NCBI GenBank assembly: GCA_027486835.1
Contig: JAIXOJ010000158.1
Location: forward strand, 1-38,601
Source: Chitinophagaceae bacterium
GTDB taxonomy: Bacteria > Bacteroidota > Bacteroidia > Chitinophagales > Chitinophagaceae
Direction of reading: 5' to 3'
DNA: 38,601 nt
Part shown: positions 1-8,784 of the stretch, piece after piece
Position numbering within the stretch: the stretch's first letter is position 1
Layout of the letters: each line of letters opens with the position of its first letter
Position numbers and translations under genes: made by a program
The notes under the pieces: model-generated
Told to the model about the DNA's origin: nothing
Database searches by the model: none
Seen by the model: only the letters and a program-made list of their open reading frames with translations

Positions 1-33
1 GAGGACAGGATGCCGAAACTTTGCTAAAAAAAT

Positions 34-85
34 CCCCCCCATCCCCTCTTTTAGGGGCATGCCCCTAAAAGAGGGGATGGGGGGG
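34..85. repeat. perfect 52-bp palindrome
   Basis: Two 26-base arms (34-59 and 60-85) pair without a mismatch or loop around the centre GCATGC. The outer part is a C7/G7 run and the inner part is CCCCTCTTTTAGGGG. Read on the minus strand the hairpin is followed by ATTTTTTTAG, so it could terminate minus-strand transcripts arriving from the array to its right. It may equally be a REP-like dispersed element. No gene is recognisable between it and the window edge. Confidence 0.85.
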
Positions 86-122
86 CGTAAGGACCTGACA
101 CAGTTTAATTTACATTCCCCTC

Positions 123-711
123 GGAAATGACTTTTAGGTCATGGAAGATGGCATTTAGGCCATGAAAGATGAGTTTTGCGCCATGAAACGGGGCATTTAG
201 AACTTGAAACAAGGCATTTTACACTCGAAAATGGCATTTTACACCCGGAAATGGCATTTTACACTTGGAAATGGCATTTTGCACTTAGAAATGGCATTTT
301 ACACTTGAAAATGGCATTTTACACTTGAAAGACGACATTTTGCACATGAAAGATGACATTTTGCACATGAAAGATGACATTTTGCACATGAAAGACGACA
401 TTTTGCACATGAAAGATGACATTTTGCACATGAAAGATGACATTTTACACATGAAAGACGACATTTTACACATGAAAGACGACATTTTGCACATGAAAGA
501 TGACATTTTACACCTAGACACGACATTTTACACTCGAAAATGGCATTTTACACTCGGGAATCGCATTTTACACTCGGAAATGACATTTTACACTCGGAAA
601 TGGCATTTGACACTCGGAAATGGCATTTGACACTCGGAAATGGCATTTGACACTCGGAAATGGCATTTGACACTCGGAAATGACATTTTACACCCGGAAA
701 TGGCACTTAAG
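123..711. repeat. tandem array, 29 copies, period alternating 21/20 bp
   Basis: The anchor GRCATTTT (or a close variant) recurs 29 times: at 129, 150, 171, 192, 213 (step 21), then 233-313 (step 20), then 334-502 (step 21, nine units), then 522-702 (step 20). The 21-bp core unit is close to ACATGAAAGATGACATTTTGC; the 20-bp unit is close to ACACTCGGAAATGGCATTTT. The core happens to be open on both strands as a seven-residue repeat, but the 20-bp flanks destroy any frame, so I do not call a gene. There are no spacers, so this is not CRISPR. Bases 712-960 hold nothing else I recognise beyond a short ATTCGTTTATTCGTGGC motif at 764-780. Confidence 0.93.
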
Positions 712-962
712 AAAATGATAGGTGAAATGGAAAGTTCAAATCGAATGAACAGTAGAAAAAACATTCGTTTATTCGTGGCTAACCCCCTCTAAAGTTTATT
801 TCCTTGGTTGAAATAAATATCTATTTATACTGAACAGAAAATGGTTTGCCAATTATACCTTACCCTAACCCTTTCAAAAGAGTGGAGACCACAAAGATTA
901 TAGCGACTTTTTTCGCAAACTATTTTCTTTTGAGTATATCTAGATACTAATGATTAAAAAAG

Positions 963-1147
963 TGATAACAAGTTGCCATTTTTTCAAATAGCCCCGGAGT
1001 CTACCGCTAATTTGGATTATTCAAAACTTTGTGCCATTCGAGCGAATGCGACTAAAATCATTGCTTATCGTATTCGACAAGTCTAAATCGCCATTCGTGT
1101 AATCGTGGCAATCACCCCAGAATGGCTTATTTCAGTGCTGGAAATAT
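963..1147 (+). repeat. dispersed repeat family R119, copy 1
   Basis: The core 1029-1147 aligns closely over about 119 bp with 32680-32799 and, less completely, with 16692-16795. Shared landmarks in order are a small palindrome (CATTCGAGCGAATG here), GCGACTA, ATTCGACA, CATTCGTG and GGCAATCACCCCAG. Weaker similarity extends left to GATAACAAGTTG near 963. It ends exactly at the stop codon of the minus-strand nhaA gene, so it would form the first part of that mRNA's 3' region. No open frame is shared by the copies. Confidence 0.75.
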
Positions 1148-2383
1148 CTAGTACTTAACCATTCTATTGTAATACAAAAACACAAACCCAAAAAAACTCG
1201 CAATAATAGAAGCAGCAATAATGGCTACTTTGGCAATAATTTGTAAAGATTCACTACTATAAGATAGAGAAACGGTAAAAATTGACATGGTAAAGCCAAT
1301 ACCAGCTAACATGCCCACCCCCAACAACTGTAGCCATTTCGTATTAGAAGGTAGTGTTGCAATTTTGAGCTTGGCAGCAATAAATGAAAACAAGAAAATG
1401 CCCAATGGTTTACCAATTACCAATCCCGCTACCACCCCATAAGTAATTGGAGAGGTATAAATAGCACTAAAATTGTCAGGCAGTGCAATACCAGTATTGG
1501 CAAGTGCAAATAATGGCATTATTACAAAGTTGACAGGATGAAACAACTGATGTTCTAGCTTGGCAAGCAGGTTCAAGGGCAAGCAAAAAGCAGTGATAAC
1601 CCCAGCTATGGTGGCATGAATTCCCGAATTAAACAGTACATACCATAACCCTATTCCCAAAATAAGATAAGGTAATTGGCTATTGTTCTTTATATATTGA
1701 AGACCCCATAAAGCCGCAACCAGTACAAGTGCTATGGTCAAATAAACTAGATGAATGGATGATGTATAAAATACTGCTAGGGTAATTATCGCCCCTAAGT
1801 CGTCAATTATTGCCAATGCGGTGAGAAAAATTTTTAATTGAACGGGCACTTTATTGCCCAATAGCGATAAAATACCTAATGAAAATGCAATATCGGTGGC
1901 CATTGGTATAGCCCAACCTTTAGCAGTGGGTGCACTTCCATTAAACAGTAAAAATATCATTGCCGGACAAACGATTCCACCAACAGCAGCAATTGCAGGC
2001 ATTAATGCTTTTTGAAACGAGGCCAACTCCCCAATTGTCAATTCCCGCTTTATTTCCATGCCAACCAAGAAAAAAAAGAAAGTCATTAATACATCATTCA
2101 CCAGCAGCAAATAAGTGTCTGGAAGATGTAAAAAAGAGATGGGCAAAGAAAATTCCTTTTTCCAAAAACCAAGATAACCATCACCGGTTGCTTCATTATT
2201 GGCAAGCACTAAAGAGATTACAGTACAGGTAATTAGGAGGATTCCGCTTGAGCGGCTATCCTTAAAAAAATTTTGTAAGGTGGTAATCAATTGTTCAAAA
2301 GGATTTGTATTATCTGATTTCTTACTCAAGAGATTTAATTTTATTGTCCGAGAAAAAAGAGTAATGAATTTTATTTCAAACAA
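1148..2383 (-). CDS. nhaA: Na+/H+ antiporter NhaA (paralogue 1)
   Basis: Inner-membrane antiporter exchanging Na+ or Li+ for protons, used for pH and sodium homeostasis. It carries the family blocks MEIKRELTIGELAS, ATDIAFSLGILSLLG and LAIIDDLGAI, with the paired aspartates that bind the ion, and HPVNFVIMPLFALANTGI. About eleven membrane segments are evident. It is clearly paralogous to the product at 3184-4446. The start is odd: there is no in-frame ATG before about residue 100, and an in-frame TAA lies directly before the TTG at 2383. Initiation must use this TTG or another such as the TTG at 2329, which gives an N-terminus more like the paralogue. A terminator-like hairpin sits only about 10 bp upstream of 2383. 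Function is certain; the start and the expression are not. Confidence 0.93.
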   Translation of the reverse strand: MFEIKFITLFSRTIKLNLLSKKSDNTNPFEQLITTLQNFFKDSRSSGILLITCTVISLVLANNEATGDGYLGFWKKEFSLPISFLHLPDTYLLLVNDVLMTFFFFLVGMEIKRELTIGELASFQKALMPAIAAVGGIVCPAMIFLLFNGSAPTAKGWAIPMATDIAFSLGILSLLGNKVPVQLKIFLTALAIIDDLGAIITLAVFYTSSIHLVYLTIALVLVAALWGLQYIKNNSQLPYLILGIGLWYVLFNSGIHATIAGVITAFCLPLNLLAKLEHQLFHPVNFVIMPLFALANTGIALPDNFSAIYTSPITYGVVAGLVIGKPLGIFLFSFIAAKLKIATLPSNTKWLQLLGVGMLAGIGFTMSIFTVSLSYSSESLQIIAKVAIIAASIIASFFGFVFLYYNRMVKY

Positions 2384-2391
2384 TTATAAAC

Positions 2392-2430
2392 AAAAAAAGC
2401 CGTTTCTCAATATGAAATTGAGAAACGGCT
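2392..2430 (-). terminator. hairpin with U-run directly ahead of nhaA paralogue 1
   Basis: The 13-bp stem AGCCGTTTCTCAA (2398-2410) pairs with 2418-2430 around a 7-base loop. On the minus strand it is followed by TTTTTTT. It is a good intrinsic terminator for transcripts from the right, but it ends about 10 bp before the first possible start of nhaA. A nearly identical stem (4517-4546) precedes the second nhaA. It may be an ordinary terminator copied with the gene, or a leader attenuator. Confidence 0.7.
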
Positions 2431-3183
2431 TACACATACATAATAATTATTGTAGCTAATTAAAGTCTTAACTACCCCTTTTGCATTTACAAGTACTAAT
2501 CTGCTTAATCAGTGGGAATCAAATACAGAGACTCATTGAACAGAATATTCACAAAAACTACATGATAGAATGAAATAAAATAGGAACTCTAACATCTTGC
2601 AAGACCTCACAACTTTGCCAATTCTGCATTTAAAAAGGGGGTTAAAATGAAGATGGCTATTTTTAATTAAAATAAGAAGCATCCAATTTCTTTTTTTGCT
2701 TAATTATGTTATTTTTCTTCTCGTTTTGGATAATAAATAGAATCAATCCCCCAATCCAACAAGTTGAAATCAAAAGTATTTTCCCAATTTCAGTTAGTGC
2801 AGTAGTTGAAGACTGGATTTGAATGTTGAATTCACTAGCAAAACTCGCAATTAAAAAAGTATGAGCAATCATAAAAATTATTTCTAGAGTGCAACATTAC
2901 AGTGCAAAAATGTCCAAACTCTAGAGAATAAAGTTGTTTTTCCATCTCCTACCATATAAATTTGTTTTTGTATCTTACAAAAATTATCCAAAATGAAGAG
3001 AATTGTTTGCTCAAAAAATCCAAAACATAACCAAGGCTTTGATTTAAAATTGAATTATGGGGTGGTTGCAAGAATAATTACGCAAAATATCAAAGACTAC
3101 AAAACCAAAAAAAGTTATCCACATTTCAAAATGCTTCTTCACTTGAAATGATACAATATGTTTGATTCTTTTAGGAGAAAATG
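2431..3183. other. intergenic region between the two nhaA genes
   Basis: About 750 bp of AT-rich DNA. Apart from one small possible gene (2663-2872, listed separately) I see no repeat, promoter match or hairpin worth naming. The stretches 2440-2660 and 2880-3180 hold only short open frames with no family resemblance. Confidence 0.5.
2663..2872 (-). CDS. possible small membrane protein (69 aa)
   Basis: An ATG-initiated frame encodes 69 residues with one hydrophobic segment (ILLISTCWIGGLILFII, roughly residues 33-49) and then a lysine-rich tail. This order is typical of a small single-pass protein with a cytoplasmic C-terminus. It lies between two nhaA genes on the same strand, 310 bp after the upstream one. 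I recognise no family and see no clear ribosome binding site, so it may be a chance frame in AT-rich DNA. Confidence 0.3.
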   Translation of the reverse strand: MIAHTFLIASFASEFNIQIQSSTTALTEIGKILLISTCWIGGLILFIIQNEKKNNIIKQKKKLDASYFN

Positions 3184-4446
3184 CTATTGAGGAACTATTT
3201 GAGATATCTCAGGTGGAAAGTTTTCAAAATTTTCAACAGAACTAGAGAATTCATGTACGGGTTCATTACTTAAAGACCCTTTTTGACGGAAAGCATTTAA
3301 ATACATAAAACCAATAACGCTTGAAGTTACTGAGGCAACAATGATGGCAACTTTCGCAATTACCAATAGCTGAACGTCAGCATAAGAGAGTGATGCAGTA
3401 AAAATGGACATGGTAAAACCGATGCCCCCAAGCAATCCAATTCCAAACAATTGTGACCATTTAGAATTTGAAGGTAGTGATGCAACTTTCGATTTGACCG
3501 CAAGGAAAGAAAATAGAAAAATACCCAATGGTTTACCTATTACCAAGCCAGCAATAACGCCAAAGCTAATTGTGGAAGTATAGATGTTCTGAAAACTGTT
3601 TGGTAACACTATCCCAGTATTTGCAAGGGCAAATAATGGCATTATAAAGAAATTAACTGGATGAAAGAGTTTGTGCTCTACCCTAGCAATTTGATCAAGT
3701 GGCATGGCAAAAGCCATAATTACACCAGCTATGGTAGCGTGAATGCCAGAGTTGAATAAACAATACCAAAGTAACACACCTATTAATAGGTAAAGACTCA
3801 TGCTTTTGATATTGACTTTATTTATGAAAACCAAACCTAGAATTAAGACAAGCGCCAATCCAAAATAAACCATGTTAAATGAAGCGGTATAAAACACAGC
3901 AATGGTAATAATAGCCCCCAAATCATCGATAATGGCGAGTGCAGCGAGAAATATCTTTAATTGTACGGGTACTTTATCACCTAATAATGATAAGATTCCT
4001 AATGAAAATGCAATATCAGTAGCCATTGGTATTCCCCATCCTTTTGCATATGGAGTGTTTCCGTTGAATAATGAGAAAATAATCGCTGGACATATCATAC
4101 CTCCCAAAGCGGCTAAGACAGGTAACAAAGATTTCTTTACCGAGGCTAATTCACCAATAGTTAGTTCTCGTTTGATTTCCATCCCCACTAGAAAGAAGAA
4201 AAATGTCATCAAAACATCGTTGATAAATAGCAAGCTTGATTCTGGAAAATGAAGCCAGTTAACAGGTATGGTAAATTCAATTTTCCACAACCCTAAATAC
4301 CAATCACTTGTGGCGTTTATATTGGACAATATCAAAGAAAGTGCGGTACAACAAATAAGTAAAATACCACCAGCCCTACTATCTTTAAAAAAATCCCTAA
4401 GGGGAGTAAATATGTGTGTAACTATCTTACTCTTTTTATTATTCAT
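3184..4446 (-). CDS. nhaA: Na+/H+ antiporter NhaA (paralogue 2)
   Basis: Second NhaA-type sodium/proton antiporter, 420 residues, starting at a normal ATG. The blocks MEIKRELTIGELAS, GWGIPMATDIAFSLGILSLL, LAIIDDLGAI, FNSGIHATIAGVIMAF and GIGLLGGIGFTMSIF all match the family, including the ion-binding aspartate pair. It differs from paralogue 1 by a hydrophilic C-terminal tail of about 30 residues rich in Ser, Glu and Pro. It is separated from the upstream amt gene by a terminator and has its own candidate -7 box at 4492-4499, so it is probably transcribed alone. Two NhaA genes in a row suggest a duplication in a sodium-exposed or alkaline-tolerant lineage. Confidence 0.96.
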   Translation of the reverse strand: MNNKKSKIVTHIFTPLRDFFKDSRAGGILLICCTALSLILSNINATSDWYLGLWKIEFTIPVNWLHFPESSLLFINDVLMTFFFFLVGMEIKRELTIGELASVKKSLLPVLAALGGMICPAIIFSLFNGNTPYAKGWGIPMATDIAFSLGILSLLGDKVPVQLKIFLAALAIIDDLGAIITIAVFYTASFNMVYFGLALVLILGLVFINKVNIKSMSLYLLIGVLLWYCLFNSGIHATIAGVIMAFAMPLDQIARVEHKLFHPVNFFIMPLFALANTGIVLPNSFQNIYTSTISFGVIAGLVIGKPLGIFLFSFLAVKSKVASLPSNSKWSQLFGIGLLGGIGFTMSIFTASLSYADVQLLVIAKVAIIVASVTSSVIGFMYLNAFRQKGSLSNEPVHEFSSSVENFENFPPEISQIVPQ

Positions 4447-4491
4447 GCAGGCATTGTTTTATAAATTGAATCTAAATGGATAGTTTGCTAA

Positions 4492-4499
4492 CAAATTTA
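4492..4499 (-). promoter_or_regulatory. candidate -7 box (TAAATTTG) for nhaA paralogue 2
   Basis: On the minus strand this reads TAAATTTG, an exact match to the Bacteroidota -7 consensus TAnnTTTG, about 45 bases before the ATG. No convincing -33 TTG is present; that position falls in the U-run of the upstream terminator. Confidence 0.4.
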
Positions 4500-4510
4500 T
4501 TTGAACTAAT

Positions 4511-4549
4511 AAAAAAAGCCGTTTCCCAAAAACTTGAGAAACGGCTTTG
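4511..4549 (-). terminator. intrinsic terminator of the amt operon
   Basis: The stem AGCCGTTTC (4517-4525) pairs with GAAACGGCT (4538-4546), extended by a few pairs after one mismatch. On the minus strand it is followed by TTTTTTTATT. It lies about 60 bp after the stop of the amt gene at 4609. The stem sequence is almost the same as that at 2398-2430. Confidence 0.85.
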
Positions 4550-4608
4550 AGAATAAAAATGAAAAATGAAAAATTGAAATCTAAGTTGAAAAAACTCAGA
4601 ATTGCATT

Positions 4609-6213
4609 TTAATCTACATAACCATGTGCACCAGTTTCTGGAATATCTAAACCAGCTAACTCTTCTTCAGGAGTACTGCGCAACGGAGTTATTTTATCCA
4701 ATAATTTAAAGAAGAAGTACATAACAGGAAATACAAAAGCAAAAGCAGCCACAGTACCAATAACTTGAGCTAAGAACTGTTTGCCATCACCATAAAACAA
4801 ACCAGTTACGTTACCTGCAACACCATTCCAACCATCACCATAAGTACCATCAGCAAATAAACCTAGTGCTAAAACACCCCAAGCACCATTTGCACCATGT
4901 ACTGCAAACGCACCAACAGGGTCGTCAATTTTAAGCTTTTGGTCAATAAAATTATAAACTGCGATTACTAATACCCCTGCAATTAATCCTATAATTACAG
5001 CAGATAATGAAGTAACAAAAGCACATGGTGCAGTAATACCAACTAAACCAGCTAGTAACCCATTTACAACATAACCTGGGTCTATTTTACCACCATTTTT
5101 AATCATTGAGTAGACGGTTGCTGATAAAGCAGCTGCACCACCAGCAAGTAACGTATTAACTGCAACAACAGCTAAACGGAAATCATTACCAGAAAGTGTA
5201 GAACCAGCATTAAAACCAAACCAACCGAAGGCTAATATGAATGTACCTATAATAGCCATTGGAATGTTATGGCCTGGAATCGTATTTACAGTGCCGTCCT
5301 TACCATACTTACCTATACGAGGACCTATTACGATAGCACCAGCTAAAGCAGCAACACCACCCACTAAGTGTACAACAGATGAACCTGCAAAGTCAACATG
5401 ACCATGGCCTAAACCAAAGTTTGCACCTAATGTAGCTAACCAGCCACCGCCCCATACCCAGTTACCATAAAGTGGGTAAACGAACATAGAGATGAAGAAA
5501 CCGTAAATTATGAATGATTTAAGTGTCCATCTTTCTGCCATCGCACCAGTAGGAATAGTAGCAGTGGTATCCATAAACACCATTTGGAACAAGAACAAGG
5601 TGAAAATACCTACATCGTAGTATTTGCTACTTAAAAAGTACCCAGCACTACCTGCAATACCCAAGTCGTGACCAAATAAAGAAATCGTAATTTCATGAGG
5701 TACAACACCAGCCATTCCTCCTAATAAACCATTGTTTAATGCACCCCCAAACATGATTGCAAAACCACTAATCCAGAAGCCAATTAAACCAATAGCATAA
5801 ATTAAAAAGTTCATCACCATCGTGTGGGCAACGTTCTTCTTTTGAGTAAAGCCAGATTCAACCGCAGCAAAACCTGCTTGCATAAACATTACTAAGAATG
5901 CGCAAACCAAAGTCCACATAATGTTGATAGCAATTTTGCTATGACCTTCTGTGTTACCAATAGTAGTTACTGCCGCGGCTAGCTTATTTACACTAGCACT
6001 TACACCAGCAACAGTAGTGTCTGTTGACTTAGATAAAGTATCTAAAACACCACCAATTTTAGCATCAACATCATTAATTGTACCCGTTTTAGCACCCGTT
6101 GCATCTTGCGCATAAGACAAAACTGAAGTGAAAACCAGCACTATAACAATGCAGAAAATTGAGACCCGTCTTTGAATATTTCCAAAAACATTTTGAATCA
6201 TACATTTTTTCAT
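4609..6213 (-). CDS. amt: ammonium transporter Amt, with N-terminal extension
   Basis: Ammonium channel of the Amt/Rh family, 534 residues against roughly 400-450 for a typical bacterial Amt. The extra length is N-terminal. A signal-peptide-like segment ends near residue 36 (VLSYAQ), followed by a Thr/Ser/Ala-rich stretch of about 65 residues before the first core helix near residue 100. The pore twin histidines are present in DFAGSSVVHLVGG and GAFAVHGANGAWG. The C-terminal tail is short. It lies 118 bp downstream of a second amt on the same strand and ends at a good terminator, so porin, amt and amt probably form one operon opposite glutamine synthetase. No glnK gene is visible in the window. 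Confidence 0.95.
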   Translation of the reverse strand: MKKCMIQNVFGNIQRRVSIFCIVIVLVFTSVLSYAQDATGAKTGTINDVDAKIGGVLDTLSKSTDTTVAGVSASVNKLAAAVTTIGNTEGHSKIAINIMWTLVCAFLVMFMQAGFAAVESGFTQKKNVAHTMVMNFLIYAIGLIGFWISGFAIMFGGALNNGLLGGMAGVVPHEITISLFGHDLGIAGSAGYFLSSKYYDVGIFTLFLFQMVFMDTTATIPTGAMAERWTLKSFIIYGFFISMFVYPLYGNWVWGGGWLATLGANFGLGHGHVDFAGSSVVHLVGGVAALAGAIVIGPRIGKYGKDGTVNTIPGHNIPMAIIGTFILAFGWFGFNAGSTLSGNDFRLAVVAVNTLLAGGAAALSATVYSMIKNGGKIDPGYVVNGLLAGLVGITAPCAFVTSLSAVIIGLIAGVLVIAVYNFIDQKLKIDDPVGAFAVHGANGAWGVLALGLFADGTYGDGWNGVAGNVTGLFYGDGKQFLAQVIGTVAAFAFVFPVMYFFFKLLDKITPLRSTPEEELAGLDIPETGAHGYVD

Positions 6214-6331
6214 AAACTGTAGGGGGTTTAAAGATTAAAAAATACACATTGCTCTGCTACTCAGAACAATTTTATAAGTTGAGCATAAAGCACTCAATAC
6301 CAATTTTAGATTAATAAGCTATGGTTAGAAC

Positions 6332-7654
6332 CTAGTGTTCAATGCTCTCATCATGCTGGGAAACGTCTAAACCAATTTCTTCATCAGACTCAGGCACACG
6401 GAGTGGGTGAATCAAATCAACCAATTTGAACACTATAAAACCCATCACTAATGAGAATACAACAACAATAACACAGCCCAATAATTGCTTGATGAAAAAA
6501 TCTGTACCACCATATAATAATCCATCAGCACCAGCAGCGTTCACTTTTTTGTTTGCAAATACACCAGTAAGTATCATGCCCACAATACCACCAAGTCCGT
6601 GGCAAGGAAATACATCCAATGTATCGTCGATAGTTGTTTTTCCTTTCCAATAAACTGCCATATTAGAAATAATAGCTCCGATTACACCAATAATGATACT
6701 CTGCGGAATACCCACAAAGCCAGCACCAGGTGTAATAGCCACTAAGCCAACCACTGCCCCGATACAAAATCCAAGCGCAGATGGCTTTCTACCTCTGAGT
6801 GCATCAAAGAAAATCCAAGCCAACCCAGCAGCCGCAGAAGCCGTATTTGTTGTAGCAAAGGCAGACACTGCCAAACTAGTTGCACCTACGGCAGATCCTG
6901 CATTGAATCCAAACCATCCAAACCAAAGCAAACCCGTACCGAGTAATACATAAGGTACATTGGCTGGTTGATGTGGCTCTTGCGCTACGTGAACTTTCCT
7001 TCGCTTTAAAATAATAGCACCCGCTAATGCAGAACAACCAGCAGAAATATGTACCACTGTGCCACCAGCAAAATCAAGTACGCCCATTTTAAACAAAATA
7101 CCATCTGGATGCCAAGTCCAATGCGCTAGGGGGGCATAGATGAGTAAGCTAAACAATACCATAAAGAGCACATAAGAAGTGAACCGTACCCTTTCGGCAG
7201 TAGCCCCAACCACTAGTGCTGGGGTGATGATAGCAAACTTCATTTGGAATAAAGCAAACAACAAAAGCGGAATGGTAGGAGCCAAACTCCAAGGAGCTTG
7301 CCCGTTAATGCCTTTGAAAAAAAGGAAATCCATCGGATTGCCAATGAAGCCCCCATAAGATTTTCCAAAAGCTAGACTAAAACCTACCACCACCCAAAGA
7401 ACACTGATCAAACCAGTGGCAATAAAACTTTGCAACATGGTAGAAATCACATTCTTTTTGGCCACCATCCCCCCATAAAAGAAGGACAGGCCAGGTGTCA
7501 TTAACAATACTAAAGCCGCTGAAATCAACATCCAAGTGATGTCGGCATAATTATACACTTTAGAACCATCAAAATCCGCTACCAAAGGAGTGAACATAGC
7601 TACAATAGCTACTAATACTAATAGAATAAACGGGACTGGACTAGATTTTACCAT
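6332..7654 (-). CDS. amt: ammonium transporter Amt (second copy)
   Basis: Ammonium channel of 440 residues. The first hydrophobic segment (near residues 7-25) may be a signal sequence; core helices follow from about residue 38. Family blocks include SFFYGGMVAKKNV, DFAGGTVVHISAG and DDTLDVFPCHGLGG, which contain the two pore histidines. It is clearly diverged from the downstream amt, so this is not a recent duplication. It begins 56 bp after the stop of the outer-membrane porin gene, consistent with co-transcription. Likely role: uptake of ammonium that the porin lets into the periplasm. Confidence 0.96.
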   Translation of the reverse strand: MVKSSPVPFILLVLVAIVAMFTPLVADFDGSKVYNYADITWMLISAALVLLMTPGLSFFYGGMVAKKNVISTMLQSFIATGLISVLWVVVGFSLAFGKSYGGFIGNPMDFLFFKGINGQAPWSLAPTIPLLLFALFQMKFAIITPALVVGATAERVRFTSYVLFMVLFSLLIYAPLAHWTWHPDGILFKMGVLDFAGGTVVHISAGCSALAGAIILKRRKVHVAQEPHQPANVPYVLLGTGLLWFGWFGFNAGSAVGATSLAVSAFATTNTASAAAGLAWIFFDALRGRKPSALGFCIGAVVGLVAITPGAGFVGIPQSIIIGVIGAIISNMAVYWKGKTTIDDTLDVFPCHGLGGIVGMILTGVFANKKVNAAGADGLLYGGTDFFIKQLLGCVIVVVFSLVMGFIVFKLVDLIHPLRVPESDEEIGLDVSQHDESIEH

Positions 7655-7710
7655 AATTCAGCTTTTTTGGAATTGTTGAGATTGAGGAGATTAGAGAAGT
7701 TAACTAAAAA

Positions 7711-8784
7711 TTAGAATTTGTAAGTAGCTGCAAGGATGAAGCTAGCTGCGGATTTTGAAGCTGTTCCATCACTTTTAGCAAAATACTCTTTCTTGGCACT
7801 TTCAAACCTAACTTCAGGAATTATAGTAAGATTAGCCAATTTGATATTTCCTGAAAGGGTTGTAGCAAGAACATTTTCTGCTCCAATTTTTACAGCGTCT
7901 TTATCATTGAAGTACTCACCTCTTAATGTCAAACCAAACTTGCTAATCGGGTCATAATTCAAATACAACACATTGCTGCTCCAATTTTTACTTGAACTGT
8001 CTTTATACATTTGATAAGTACCATTATAAACTACACTAAACTTTGTAGATGGTGCATAATTCAATACAAGATCAATTTGGTTCAATTGTGCTGCGCTGGA
8101 AGTTGTCCCTCCTTGATAATTCAAATACACCTTTAACTTATCATCTTTAGTAGCTGTACTCAACTGACCTATAGCCATAAAGTTTCCACTTGAATTACTA
8201 GATAAATCGGTTGGATTAGCAGCACCAATCATCAAATTTGTTTTACCACCCAAGGAGATGTCTGCTTTTGCACCAGTATGAAAGAATGGTCCATTAGAAA
8301 AAGCATAAGACATACTGTAGTTTCTATTAGAATATGCATCAACCAATTCCCAACCTACATGCGTTGCCCATTTACCAGCAGTAATTTTTAACTTACTTGA
8401 AACTGCATAGCTCAAATAAGCTTGCTTGATTGCGGCTAAAGTGCCGTATCTGTTACCAACACGGGCAGAATCTGGTAAGTTCTGACCGTATCCTACCCCA
8501 TCATTGTACGAAAACTCTTCTGCCCTTCTTCCAAAACCTAAATCGGCAGTAGCGGCTACTTTTCCAAAACTATGATCCAATTTAATGGATGCCATACCCA
8601 ACTCAAAAGAATTGGCCGAGTTGGTAAAACTCGTTTTGTTGTTGCCCGCTTGATTGTTGAAGTCATACCTATAATAAGCATCTACAGAACCGGTAATGGT
8701 TGTAGTCCCTTTTGTAGAGTCTTGACTTTTTGCGGCAAAGAAAATTGCCATCGCTGCACTGAATGTTAGTACTTTTTTTAACAT
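7711..8784 (-). CDS. outer-membrane beta-barrel porin, BBP2 (OmpL-like) type
   Basis: Secreted barrel protein of 357 residues with a signal peptide (MLKKVLTFSAAMAIFFAAKS). Alternating amphipathic strands run to the end, and the last residues FILAATYKF form the aromatic-ending terminal strand typical of outer-membrane barrels. Segments such as ITGSVDAYYRYDFN and KAYLSY-like strands with KITAGKWATHVGWELVDAYSN resemble the putative beta-barrel porin-2 family, which often sits beside amt and glutamine synthetase genes in Bacteroidota. The position upstream of two amt genes fits an outer-membrane entry route in nitrogen uptake. Substrate specificity is inferred from context only. Confidence 0.8.
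   Translation of the reverse strand: MLKKVLTFSAAMAIFFAAKSQDSTKGTTTITGSVDAYYRYDFNNQAGNNKTSFTNSANSFELGMASIKLDHSFGKVAATADLGFGRRAEEFSYNDGVGYGQNLPDSARVGNRYGTLAAIKQAYLSYAVSSKLKITAGKWATHVGWELVDAYSNRNYSMSYAFSNGPFFHTGAKADISLGGKTNLMIGAANPTDLSSNSSGNFMAIGQLSTATKDDKLKVYLNYQGGTTSSAAQLNQIDLVLNYAPSTKFSVVYNGTYQMYKDSSSKNWSSNVLYLNYDPISKFGLTLRGEYFNDKDAVKIGAENVLATTLSGNIKLANLTIIPEVRFESAKKEYFAKSDGTASKSAASFILAATYKF

Noticed and set aside
285-630. Open frames on both strands coding for seven-residue repeats
   Set aside because: They only translate the 21-bp core of the tandem array. The adjoining 20-bp units break the frame and all readings depend on the repeat.
123-711. CRISPR array
   Set aside because: The units are contiguous with no unique spacers, and no cas gene is present.
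1148-2383. Treating nhaA paralogue 1 as a pseudogene
   Set aside because: The frame is intact through all family motifs. Only the start codon is unusual.
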